DNA from: Siphonodentalium dalli
Taxonomy: Eukaryota > Mollusca > Scaphopoda > Gadilida > Siphonodentaliidae
DNA length: 64,000 bases
Assembly (NCBI GenBank): GCA_032622095.1
Contig: CP136066.1
Span: 53,596,609 to 53,660,608 of the forward strand
Direction: 5' to 3'
Part shown: positions 1 to 13,600 of the stretch, one piece after another
Position numbering within the stretch: the first letter of the stretch is position 1
How the letters are laid out: each line of letters starts with the position of its first letter
Notes under the pieces: model-generated
Database searches by the model: none
What the model was told of the DNA's origin: nothing
What the model saw: the letters and a program-made list of their open reading frames with translations, nothing else
Program-made: the position numbers and the translations under genes

Positions 1-560
1 TTTGTTTATGTGGAAATGTTAGCTTTTGGTCGATCCGGTGTCTGTTCAGGCGATAACTTGAACAGTAATGCTTGGATATCAATGGAATTTGGTATGGATG
101 TTCACCACTATGAGGACATTTAATGGCGCATTCAACTGTTTTGTTTTGATTTTTTCATTCTATAGTTATTCATCTTTGTTTATATGAAAATGCTGATTTT
201 TGGGTCCATCTGTCTTGAGTATAGGAGTCTTAAGTTATAGATATGACCATACTAGGTGGTAAGCCACAATGGGGTATGCACCGTACGACAGTCAATCTCT
301 TGTTAAAATACCCTATAGAGGCACAATTTTAGGCTATATTTATATCAAGGCTATTATATTTTCTAGAGATAACGGTCGGGTTTTTTTTGGGTTGGATTTT
401 CTCATTAATATTTGGGGATATAATTTTCGCTCAGTTCCTTTAGTTCATAACACAGGATAAGAAAATGATATTCATTAGAGATTTTTTCCACTGAAACAGC
501 ATTTAAGGTCATTATATCTACTGTGTCAATCTCTCACTCTTACATATCCTGCTGTTTCAG
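1..560 (+). other. XDH intron sequence, no feature resolved
   Basis: This is intron upstream of the first recognised exon. It contains degenerate satellite-like phrases (AATTTGGTATGGATG) of the kind repeated elsewhere in the window. No coding or RNA feature is supported. Confidence 0.5.
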
Positions 561-648
561 AGATAACAGATGGAAGAAGCGTGGGGTGTCAATGACTCCA
601 TTGATAGCGAATTGTGGATTCGGCCCTGGATCCAACTGGTTGATGCAG
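561..648 (+). CDS. XDH: XDH exon a (RWKKRG exon)
   Basis: The acceptor is tttcag at 555-560 and the donor is gtacgt at 649. The exon starts on the third base of a codon and ends in phase 0. It encodes [11 protein letters not shown]... and ends in ..NWLMQ, the XDH stretch before GGALVH. No earlier exon was found in 1-560. Confidence 0.9.
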
Positions 649-3600
649 GTACGTACAGCTTTGGAAGTTGTGGGTTCATATCAGGGTTTCTGCTGCCACT
701 TGCCAAATTCACTAAATGAACAAACAATTCACATTTGGCAATAACAAATGTGGCAAGTGACGTCTCGGTTCCATAAGAAAGTAAAAATTATTTATCAAGG
801 AATTGGTCACTAAATCATCCATGTCACGGAAGTATGGGAGGCCGTTTTCACATTGATCAAATAATTGGACTTAAACGCAATACAATTACGTTTAAGTGCA
901 ATTCAATAACACTTAAGCACAATTGAATTGTGCTTAAGTGTAATTACTTACAGTAATGCCCTAATTAATTGACTTCTTAACCACAGCATAATTATGGGTA
1001 ACTTTTCAGGATTTAGTCGGAAATATGGCTTGTTGCCATTCATTGGAAAGCTCTCGCCAACAGCTTTCCGATGAATGGCAACACGCCATATTTCTGCCAT
1101 TATCACCAGAGTTACGACCCTTTGGAATTTGCACTCAATTTTCGTTTCCAGATGCTTAACTTTAGTAAGTCTGAACTGAATGGAATGAAATTTGGTATGT
1201 TGGTTTACTACCCCAAAATACATGTCAAGTTCAAATTTTGGTCCCGCCGCCAATTTTCACCAGAGTAATGGCCCTTTGTTGAAATTACCACAGGCATCTT
1301 TTGCCATCCCTAGCGATGCTCTTGTTAAATTTTGTTGTTTGTATGTAATGACTATATTGTCACTGATTTCACATTATATTGCAGGGAGGTGCTTTGGTTC
1401 ATGTATACAAAGATGGATCAGTGATGCTGACTATAAGTAGTGTGGAGATGGGACAAGGTCTCTATGTTAAAATGATGCAAGTACGTATACAACATGGTCT
1501 CTATGTTAAAATGATGCAAGTACGTATACAACATGGTCTCTATGTTAAAATGATGCAAGTACGTATACAGCAGGGTCTCTATGTTAATGATGCAAGTATG
1601 TAATCAGCAGGGTCTCTATATTAAAATGATGCAAGTACATATACAGCAGGGTCTCTAGGTTAAAATGATGCAATCACGTATACAACAGGGTCCCTATGTT
1701 AAAATGATGCAAGTACATATACAACAGGGTCCCTATGTTAAAATGATGCTAGTATGTATACAGCAGGGTCTCTAGGTTAAAATGATGCAATCACGTATAC
1801 AACAGGGTCCCTATGTTAAAATGATGCAAGTACATATACAACAGGGTCCCTATGTTAAAATGATTCTAGTACGTATACAACAGGGTCCCTATGTTAATAT
1901 GATGCAAGCACGTATACAACAGGGTCCCTATATTAAAATGATGCTAGTACGTATACAACAGGGTCCCTATGTTAAAATGATGCATGCACATATACAACGG
2001 TTCGTATACAACATAGACTCTATGTTAAAATTATACAGATGTGTATACAACAGGGTCTCTGTCCTAAAGTGATGCTGGCGTGAATACAACATGTTAAAAT
2101 TATGCAAGTGCGTCTGTTAAAGTGACATATAATTTTCCAACCTCAAATTAAGCCTTGTAATATCACGCGTTAACATGACGGGAGCTGCACTGGTGCAGCA
2201 TTAAAGACCATGTACCAGTGCATTCTCTTATATATGCGAGTCTCCCACAGGGAGCCTCGCATATATAAGAGAATGCAATGGCTTACAAGGTTAAGGTAAA
2301 TATTGTTAGGCCAATGCATTCTCTTACATATTCGAGGTACCCTATGGAGACTTGCTTATATGCCAGTAAGAGAATGCATTGACACAGGGTTTTCACAAAA
2401 TTTCAGGAAATCTCCACTCATGGAAGGGTTGATTTGTCACATTCTGGTTATCAAAATAAGTCAATAGAAATAGGATCAAACATTCATGGATGCTAATGTG
2501 TCTATATTCAAAGAAAGAAATATGTGACCCGCCATATGAAATCCAGTCGTAAGTCGGGATTTTTTTACCCTGTGCCAATGCATTCTCTTATATATGCGAG
2601 TCGACCATAGGTCGCCTCGTATATATAAGAGAATGCATTGGCCTAACAATTTTTTACAATTTTAATAATTTTTTCTTGTATTCTTTAACAATTTTATAAT
2701 TTCACCCATACAGAGCCCCAGACAAACATGAGCAGACGACACTCTTCTATATGCTTCTATATATGTGTGGGGCTCCCTGCAGGGTAATGGATGTTTTTTA
2801 TTTTATGTCCTAAAAATTATAAGAAACATTTATTTAAAAAAAATGATAAAAAATTGTTAGGCCAATGCATTCTCTTATATATGCGAGGCGACCTATGGTC
2901 GACTCGTATATATAAGAGAATGCTTTGGCACAGTGTAAAAAAATTCCGACTTACGACTGGATTTGATATGGCGCCACATATTGGGGTGTACTGGATGGAC
3001 TTTGTCTCTTTCTCCGTCTGTCCGTCCTGGCACATATCACAGCCATGGGTTATTGGAACTGAATTAAATTTGGGATGGATATATTCACAGTCAGGATGGT
3101 TTTCAAAATTAGCCCCAGCTAGTGGCATTCACTTTTTCTATTCGAGAATTATCCGTTATTTAGCTGGAAAGGATCAGGGCTCGATTTAACTGGATTCACA
3201 TCGAAATTTGCTATGCTTTTTCCAATTTTTGCTAACCAATTTACAATGAAAAAACATGTACTGGTGGGGGATGCTATTTAAAATCTACCCAGTGCTGCAA
3301 AATGCTATACAACTGTTATGGCCTTTTTCTCATTTTTCATTCTAGATGTATCCTTCTTTGATTTAAATCTGGAAATAATAGTTTTTGTCTGTCTTATATA
3401 TCTCATCCATGGGTTATGCGATCTCAATGATGTAGAGATGTTCACCACAAAGACTTTCATTAAAGTGTCCTGCCCATTTTTACATTTTTCGATCAATAGG
3501 TTTAGGATTAGGGTTAGGGCTTAGGGTTGTGCACCTGCAATGGGAATTTTATTATTTTAACTTAATGTTTACTGTCATGTGAAACATCTTAGTGTTTTAA

Positions 3601-6600
3601 AAACATGGGGGTATCCTTAGTCCCATTGGGACAGTCACATCTCTAGTTTCATTTGCTAATGTGGAGGGATAGGCCATCACCAGTGGTCACCACTATTTGA
3701 GACATTTGATTTACTATAATAATTACCATTATCACACTGTCCAATCGGCTCGCGGAATACCAGTGTGAACGTCGGAATACCAGTGTTGTACAGGAGAATA
3801 CCAGTGTTTTTTAAAGCCATGTTATGGTAAAATAATTAGAACCGGACGTCTATATAATGACAGAAAAGACATGGAAAGGTATATACGATTAATTTTGCAT
3901 TTACCCAGTGGAAGAGTCACCTGGTGATGTTCAGTTCGACTCTGGGCGATCTGGCCTTTGTTTGAAGCAGAAAAATAGGGTGTACAAACTCGTAGGGGGG
4001 AGGTAAAATTTTGCCCTAATCGGTATTCTAGTGCGTTTTGTTTAATTCCTGAGCATAACTTGCGGAATCTTTTATAAAATTCCGACAGCGGAATCTATCG
4101 GCTATACGTGCACATCGAAATCACTGGCGTGTATCAGTTGGAAATACACGAAAATAAATCGAAAAGAGGGTCGGTGATCACAGAAAATGGCACGGCGAAG
4201 TACCAGTGCATGCCAACGAGGGCTATCAGTGCCAAATTGTATTTATATGGTAATTTTTCCGGGTATATGTCGATAAACGCTTCATACAGGGCATCGGGCA
4301 TATCAAATGCCTCACCCTTCCCAATATAACGACAAAGTTGATCTAGAAGGGTAAATATGTGGATCTATAATAGGAAAGTACGAAACTTCAACTATACGTC
4401 GATACTCAAAGCTAGTGTAAAATATAGAACAAATTTCATGATGTCCAGGTCAGAATATGGCGTTTTTGTAGAATTGTTCTTAAAACTATTGGGATACGTC
4501 GGTTTAAATGCAATTTTCAGAACTTGTACAGTAGCTGAATAATTACATTATAAAATGCCAAAATCTGTTTGGCCTAATCGTCGCATCTTCAACTTCAACT
4601 TTTTATTCAGTCTTTTAACATTTTACATTGTCACGTGATATATACAGTATAAGGCCCGTGGTTTTTTACATGTCCACGGAAGACCACGCGCGATTTTTCC
4701 GTGGTTTTTCCATGTTCAAAATCTGAACTCGCCAAGAACACGGTCTGGGTAAACGTGATCAATCGTGTTCAGATTTTGAACATGCTCTGATCACGTTTCA
4801 ACACGCTCTGATCACGATTGAACACGGAACATCCACGCTATGATCACGGTACGACGAGCGGGTGACCACGGACAAATGATCACGTTTGAACACGGAACAT
4901 CCACGCTATGACCACGGCCATAACACAGGTGACCACGACGTGAACACGGAGGAACATGGCTGAACACGGAGCCATCGCTGGCCGACCGGAGCTTCACGCC
5001 GCGGTGGCGGAGCTCGCGGTGTCCGTTACGTAATTAATTATCACCTCCCTAGTCCAAAATATATTCTCGAAATTGCTGCTCAAATTGGCAAATGAGCAGC
5101 ACCATTTTATTTAACGGAAATTTCATCGAAATGCAACCCGTCGATTGTGAAAATTGGCCCAGAAAAAATAAAGATACCAATTTGCAATATACCGCGATTA
5201 CTCATAAAAATAACTTATATATGGGAGTCGGAATTGTACCGAAACACATGCATTATTTCAAGCAGGGTGCTTTCTTAATACTAAATAACTCAAATATTTT
5301 GACAGGAACATGTGACTATATATATTTATTGCATTTTATAGATTTACATCTTCCTGATCGAAAACAACTTGGCGGGACCTTTGATAAATGTTCAATTTAG
5401 TTTCAATTTAGAATGTTTCTGGTATCAATGTCCGTTTAGCTTTAAACAAACCTCAATTCAATCAATTCAATTTATTAGTATTCTGATCATCAAGGTAGAT
5501 ATAACAGAAACATGGTTATTACAAATATTGATGCAAATATAAATTTGTTTTGCATGAATGCACATTTATATATATAATATAGTTGTGTATACCTTGACCA
5601 CGTTTGAACACGGAACATCCACGCTATGACCACGGGTGACCACGGCCATAACACAGGTGACCGCGACATGAACACGGAGGAACATGGCTGAACACGGAGC
5701 CATCGCTGGTGGCCGGAGCTTGGCACGCCGCGGTGGCGGAGCTCGTGGTGTGCGTTACGTAATTAATTATCACCTTCCTAGTCCAAAATATATTCTCGAA
5801 ATTGCTGCTCAAATTGGCAAATGAGCAGCATCATTTTATTTAACGGAAATTTCATCGCAATTCAACCCGTCGATTGTAAAAATTGGCCCAGAGAAAGTAA
5901 AGATACCAATACACCGCGATTACTCATAAAAATAACTTATTATATCCAAATTGACAAAACACACCGTAATTCATATATATTCATTAAATACAGTGACCCC
6001 CCGATGGCGAAATCGTTTGTGTTAATTTACCGCCGATAGTTGCCTCCCGAATCGGGAAGTAAATTTTTACAATTGAGCGTAGTTCAGACGATGTTTTCTA
6101 TGATGTGGTTCGACGATTTGTTTGAGATTTTTGGCAATGTTAGTAGAATTCTACATTCCCCGAGTTGGCATAGCGCCTGCATACTAACTAAACAATTTCA
6201 CGCGCCCGAACAAGTGCATAATATGTCTTTAACTTATGAATTTTTGTAATGTTATATCCAATTTTTCAGCCAACACGATATCGCCGCACAAACTACCGAA
6301 ACCATTTGCGTACATGTAATATGAACAAACACAATAAAATAGTAATGCCAACTAAAATAAAATGCGACAACAAAACATGACACGGATATAAAGGCCATAG
6401 ACACAGATAAACAAATATGCATATATACTTCAATATATGAAATTGTTTTTTATTATAAAAGATTTTATCTGACAATTCTTTATTCATTGACGAAATCAAT
6501 CCGGGCCAAATATACCCTAAAAAAGCCTACCGCAAGTAATCCTGCGGCAACTCTTTGATGTCGCGGATTATTCACACCTCCCGCACTGTCCCTGAAAAGA

Positions 6601-7549
6601 GTAGGTGCCTCTCTGCAATGGGATGCAGACCACAGGGTAAACACTGCTGACCACGCTATTAACATGGATGACCACGGCATGAACACGACTTCAACACGGA
6701 TGACCACGGAGTACACTCAATCAATTCTTTAATCTCGATAAACCAATATACATGGCATTTGAGATACATAAATATAAATACAAATAAATGACAATAGCAC
6801 ATTTAACAGGTACATAATTATATTGTAGTATATGTAATATTAATGTATTGATTGAAGGCACGTCCACCCAACTTATGTCATGAAATCTTTAAGTGCGATT
6901 GGGACTCTTCCTTATTCGGCAGTACTGTGAATATCGCAACGTTGTTGATATGGGATCATTGGACAAAATAGCAGAAATAGAAAAAATTGAATAAAAAGAT
7001 AAAGACTAAGTCAGGGTGGATGTGCCCGTTACTATATACAGACTATCTATTTATTTGATACACTCGCGTCATTCACACAGAATTTACTGTCATAGCGACA
7101 TGCAATGCATATATATAAATGTATAAATGTTGACTTGAGACGATGGGGCACATGAGCTACAGACATAAGTTTGAATTTTTTTTTTAAATATATCGTATGG
7201 ATAAAGTCTGGTATGTTTTAATCATCCTATAACTCGAAGTTGTGTGTGTGTGTGTTCGAATGGTAATGTTTAGGATAAAGCGTGGCTACAAATAAACTTA
7301 CAAAGACATCGTTGCTAATAAGCCCCATCACTCAGAGTGCATAATATGTCTTTAACTTATGAATTTTTGTAATGTTATATCCAATTTTTCTGCCATTTGT
7401 TAGAACACGATATCGCCGCACAAACTACCGAAACCATTTGCGTACATGTAATATGAACAAACACAAGAAAATATTAATGCCAACTAAAATAAAATGCGAC
7501 AACAAAACATGACACGGATATAAAGGCCATAGACACATATAAACAAATA

Positions 7550-7604
<55 letters not shown>

Positions 7605-10600
7605 CAATATATGAAATTGTTTTTTATTATAAAAGATTTTATCTGACAATTCTTTATTCATTGACGAAATCAATCCGGGCCAAATATACCCGAAAAAATC
7701 CTACCGCAAGCAATACTGCGGCAACTCTTTGATGTCGCGGATTATTCACACCTCCTGCACTGTCCCTGAAAAGAGTAGGCGCCGCTCTGCATTGGGGTGC
7801 AGACCACGCTATTAACACGGCAATAACACGACTTCAACACGGATGACCACGGCGTGCAATCAGATGACCACGTCATGTACACGCCGTGTTCAGACCGTTT
7901 TTGAACACGCTGGCCATTTTGCCATAATTGATCACGCTAAGAACACGACTTTAACACGGATGACCGCGGCGTGAACTCGGGTGACCACGGCATGTACACG
8001 CCGTGTTCAAACCGTTTTTGAACACGCTGGCCATTTTTCTGAAGTTGACCACGCTAAGACCACGCGCGATTTTTCCGTGTTTTTTCCGTGTTAAAATGTT
8101 GGCCACGCGTGGTTTTGAACAAAACCACGGGCCTTGTACTGTAGGATAAATCTGTCCTAATTTGGAAAAACATTCCAAGAAAGCCACCGAGGGCACAAAC
8201 CCGGTCCGCCAACGTGGTTGAATTTAGGGAAACCAACGAACTGTCTCGATGAATACACGGAATGAAATGTTCTCCATCGGGAATGTTCCTTTCGCAATCA
8301 GATCGAAAAAAGTTTTCATGTCTTTCCAGTATCCAGTTCCTTTTAAGGCGGCTGTTGCTTGAACTGGTATTGAATAACTTCCTTTTTCAAAGAGCACTCG
8401 CCTTGATCCGGCGATTATAGATCTCTTTCTTAAAGGGCGCCCACGACAGTTGCTTGCTGAGCACACCTGACTGTGACCCCGGTGTTACTGGCCCAGCCAC
8501 ATCTGGATCCGCATCTCCACTGTCGTGTCCGTTCCCGCTGTCGAGTTTTTCAATCTTTATTTGTTTCCTCTTCTCCCATTGATTACCGCGCTTTCTTTTT
8601 CTGAAAAGAGAAAAATAAAGAAAAAATTAGATATGCATAAAATAAACCCCTAGATTTATCCATATGGACATGCAGTCATACAAAATATCAATATATTTGT
8701 ACACGTATCCACAACATACGTCCAATCACCACGCAACGATCCACCAAAAATAATCCAGCCAACCATTGACTCGCCATTCACTCACGGATTCATCAGCACA
8801 GCCATCTCCAACTCATGCTCCCATCACTCCAGCTCAGAAATATATCATATCCATGCATTCAACAATCAATATATTTGTCACCAGTCCATGCATCAATATA
8901 TATATATATACTCATTCATCTTTAGTTAAGACATCCAACTCATCAAATAATGACACACAGAGATCCCTGCATGCATGCATACGGTAACGTCTTAAAATCG
9001 ACGAAGAACTCAACACATAGGCAGATATGCATGCCCCAATATCAATTACTTTCTAAATTTTGGGAACAAGTCCATCCCATATATGCAACATTTGCTGGGA
9101 TAATTAGAAACATCCCATTGAACTAGAACGTCTTGAGAAATCGTATACACTACCATGAAACAAAAACAATATACACAACCTTCCATATTTCATGATAGAC
9201 GTATTTGCAAATGTTGAACATTTGTTTGAATCCAATTGACACGGAACTAACTCAGTGCCAATACCGAATAAAGGGAAATTTATATTCTTGTCGACAAAAT
9301 TTTTACTTTATGTTCCACCAATGTTGAGTATCGCCGTACTTAAAATATCGAACTTTCATATCTTAGACCCAGACATGTACCATTCTAGATCGATTGTGTC
9401 CAAATTTGATGAGGGGGACACATTCCTGGTAGCTTAAACCGAATCTAAAACGTCCCCCGACATATACCCGATATAACTTACCATATAAATACAATTTGGC
9501 ACTGATAGCCCTCGTTGGCATGCACTGGTAGTTCGCCGTACCATTTTCAGTGATCATCGCCCCTCGTATCGATTTATTTTCGTGTATTTCCAACTGATAC
9601 ACGCCAGTGATTTCGATGTGCACGTATAGCCGATAGATTCTGCTGTCGGAATTTTATAAAAGATTCCGCAAGTTATACTCAGGAATTAAACAAAACGCAC
9701 TAGAATACCGATTAGGGCAAAATTTTACCTCCCCCCTACGAGTTTATACACCCTATTTTTCTGCTTTAAACAAAGGCCAGATCGCCCAGAGTCGAACTGA
9801 ACATCATCAGGTGACTCCTCCACTGGGTAAATGCAAAATTAATCGTATATATCTTTCCATGTCTTTTCTGTCGTTATATAGACGTCCGGTTCTAATTATT
9901 TTACCATAACATGGCTTTAAAAACACTGGTATTCTCCTGTACAACACTGGTATTCCGACGTTCACACTGGTATTCCGCGAGCCGATTGGACAGTGTGATT
10001 ATGTTATTTTCAGGTAGCCAGCCGGATTTTGCGTATCCCAATCTCTAAAATAACGATGGGAATTCACAGCACAGATAAGGTACCCAATGATATCCAAACA
10101 GCGGCCAGTACATCAGCTGAACTCAGTGGTCTTGCTGTTATGGTGAGTCGAAAAGATATTAGACATTTATATATTTATATGTACAGTAATGCCCTAATTA
10201 ATCGACTCCATAACCAAGGCAGAATTATGGGTAACTTTTCAGGATTTAGTCAGAAATATGGCTTGTTGCCATTCATCGGAAAGCTCTCGGCGAGTCGATT
10301 AATTAGGGCATTACTGTATACTAGCAGCCCTCATAATTAGCTATGGCAATCAGCAATGCCGAAGCCATTTGCTGAAGCAAACTGAGCCATGGCAAAGGAT
10401 TGCGGTAGAGGATTGGCGAAGCCAAACAATTTGAATTAAGAGGACTGGAACAGGCTCCCTTTGGGAGTTTTTATTCAACGTCAGAGGAGCCTGCAGCCAC
10501 TCCCATTGGATCCTTTATTCAATTTTGATCGTTTATAAACATTTTTTTTTTTTTTTTTTAGTTTGAACTTAATTGAAAACAAAATGTTTTTTTGTGTTAA

Positions 10601-13600
10601 ATAAATCTTTTTTTCATCAAATTTTTTAAAATCTTATGTCAATATGACATCCATTGGGGACCTGTCGCCACATCAAACATGGTTGAAATCAGTCCAGGGA
10701 TCTGGGAGAAAATCACGAACAGACAGATAGACAGACAGACAGATCCTACTCTTATATATACAGAATAAATGCCCCAGCATAAAGATCTTTTGGACCATTA
10801 GTCCTTGCCAAAATATTTACCGGGGTAGCAGTATCTAAGTGTAAGCTGCGCTAATTCATTTTAGAAATAATTTTGAGATGCCACATTGTTGACTGGCATC
10901 TCAGAATACAGCAGGTTGCTATAATTAATAAAGCGAAACAATCTAGTTCCATCTCACCATTATTAACAACACGTTTATTGAATTAATTTTATCGGGCTAA
11001 CAACTAAATTTCATAAATACATGTAGATCTCAAAGTATAAACTCAAAATCGTCTATCAATATAAGATTCTCCTTATATTCCGATTGCATTGCAAGAGAAA
11101 AATAAGACTGAGTCCTGCACATCGAGATAAAAAGGTGTTTAGGCATGCAGCGGACAGCGGGCTAGCATAACTAAATTCACCCTCTGGGACCTCATTCTGA
11201 TGGCCACATCTTCTTTTCAGTTTCTCTGTATCCCCAAATTGTCTCATGACACAATGCATAGGTGCCCAATGGGTGTGCATCACCATCTTCTCAATTTGGG
11301 AACTTAAATCTTAGTCTAGTTCTCCCTTAACAGATGAGGCCATGCAGAATGAGGCCCAATGATGCTAGCCCAATGTGCATGGTAGTTTCACTAAGTTCAC
11401 CCTCTGGGGACCTCATTGTGAATATGTTCAGGCATGGGCATGAGATACCATCCATATTGTTCAGTAATTGGACAAATTAAAGGGAAAAATTAAATATAAA
11501 CATAAAAATATTTTTGAGCCAATTTGAGGTGAGCTGTCATCCCTGTACAGCGGCAATATTTATCTATTGTCAGTTAACAACAGCATACTATGGCTCTACA
11601 AACAAGCTATTTTGATTGGTCAGAAATCTGCGAAATAAATCATATGTTTCCTGCTGGATTCGCTAACATAACTTAACATTGTAAACAATTTGTTTTACTA
11701 AATACTCATTGATGATTAGTTCCCTTAGGAAATGTTCAGATAATATGTTCAAAAACAGCCATTGGGTGTGTTTTACTAAATACTCATTGACGATTAGTTC
11801 CTTAGGAAATGTTCAGATAATATGTTCAAAAACAGCCATTGGGTGTGTTTTACTAAATACTCATTGACGATTAGTTCCCTTAGGAAATGTTCAGATAATA
11901 TGTTCAAAAACAGCCATTGGGTGTGTTTTACTAAATACTCATTGACGATTAGTTCCCTTAGGAAATGTTCAGATAATATGTTCAAAAACAGCCATTGGGT
12001 GTGTTTTACTAAATACTCATTGACGATTAGTTCCCTTAGGAAATGTTCAGATAATATGTTCAAAAACAGCCATTGGGTGTTTGTTGAACTTATTATCTGA
12101 ACATTTAGGAGATCCTTCTATGTTTGTATTATATGTTTGTCTGTCATCTGCTTATATTTCATGAACATCGCTCCAGATGAATAATAGACCATTCCAATGT
12201 ATACTCTTATAACTGAAGGAGGGGTCCACTCAGTAAATAAAGGGAAAATATGTCTAATGACTGCTGCAACTATGGCAGAATATATGGAATTCCCAGAAAT
12301 TGCACTGAATTTTACATCTATAATTTTATATTTGTTATGAGTATTATAATATTTCTTTTGACAGGATGCTTGCAAGAAATTAATGAAGAGATTGGAACCT
12401 GTCATCGCTGAAAACATGAAGGGGTCATGGGAAGAGTGGGTGTGTATTCTTATAAAAAGATTTGGGAGTCGCATAAATTGTTCTTGTCGCCGTTTCACAC
12501 CAATGTCATAGAATCATAACTCACCCTGAGGGAATAAGATTATTGTTGCACCCCTCAGCGATATAAAAACCATAGTGTCACAGCTAATTATAATAATATA
12601 ATTTAGTATAGTAAATGAATAAAAGTGAGATTAATTTCAATCAATGTTCCTAGGTGTGTCCCATATGCAGTAGTTGTGTGAGGGTTTCAGTTTGAAGTTC
12701 ATCGGAAAGCTCTCCCCAAGAGCTTTCCGATGAATGGCAACAAGCCATATTTCGGACTAAATCCTGAAAAGTTACCCATAATTCTGCTGTGGTTAAGGAG
12801 TTGATTATTTAGGGAATTACTGTAGTTCAGTATTCAGGCTCTCTTTAAGGAAAAATTAATTATACTTATAAAAATAATATTTTCTGGTTCAACTCAGCTA
12901 TTATTAGTCAGTCAATAGAGAATTATCCATTCTGTTCTTCAAATATGCTTTTCATTGTAATTAAAAACATCAACATCATTTCTAGGGATCTAAGGGAATG
13001 ATATAGAGGTATCATTTCTTAAAAGGGTACTGAACACTAAATCCGGCCATTTATGGGGCCATCTTCATTTATACTTTTATACTCAACAGAATATATGCAA
13101 TAAATGAATGAATTTGAGCCATGGATTAGCACAAAATACACACATGGTAATTATAATGAAAATAAATTTATGACTGAAGTCATAAATTCATTTTCATTAT
13201 AATTACCATGCTGTTTACATCATTCATAGATCACACAGGTGTATTTTTCACAGATCCATGGCTCAAATTCATTCATTTGTTACATATATTCTGTTCAGTA
13301 TAAAACCAGATGGTCCCATAAATGGCCGGATTTAGGGTACAGTCCCCCTTTAAGCAACATTCTTCATAGTTTCCTAAACTGAGTCTGCTCAATCGAGGTT
13401 CTTGTACGAGAATTATCTGATTATTACTTGTTTGGCAAAATCCATAAAACAATTTTACAATGATTTTGTCTCATTTTAGGTGAAGACTGCTTTCCTGGAT
13501 AGAATTTGTTTGTCTGCAACAGGATATGGCAGGTAATATGCATTACTAGTATTTCATTAAAAGATATGTTACCATCTGAGCTAGATTCATAAATAAAGCC

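Larger units (their letters stand above)
3733..9997. mobile_element. Unclassified long-TIR DNA transposon, 5-bp TSD
   Basis: The 6265-bp element has terminal inverted repeats of about 550 bp with high identity and weaker similarity to about 680 bp (3733-4410 versus 9320-9997). The ends are CACACTGTCCAATCGGC and its mirror. The direct repeat ATTAT flanks both sides (3728-3732, 9998-10002). Inside are arrays of GACCACG/GAACACG words and two local duplications. No intact transposase is present, but a broken exon-like minus-strand segment lies at 8236-8603. CAC ends with a 5-bp TSD resemble Transib/RAG-like elements, which is not proof. Confidence 0.85.

Noticed and set aside
1379-2072. Open frames encoding repeated VKMMQVRIQ-type peptides
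   Set aside because: They are translations of the 39-bp minisatellite. Only the first 32 codons after the acceptor belong to XDH.
3500-3530. TTAGGG-like words
   Set aside because: Only about three imperfect repeats in an intron, too few for telomeric or interstitial telomere sequence.
3733-9997. Polinton/Maverick identity for the long-TIR element
   Set aside because: The duplication is 5 bp rather than 6, the ends are CAC rather than AG, and none of the Polinton genes are present.
11691-12079. CRISPR-like array
   Set aside because: Units are contiguous 78-bp repeats without unique spacers, and the sequence is an animal intron.
11794-12100. Overlapping frames on both strands with repeated peptides
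   Set aside because: Repeat artefact of the 78-bp array. No start context or protein-like composition.
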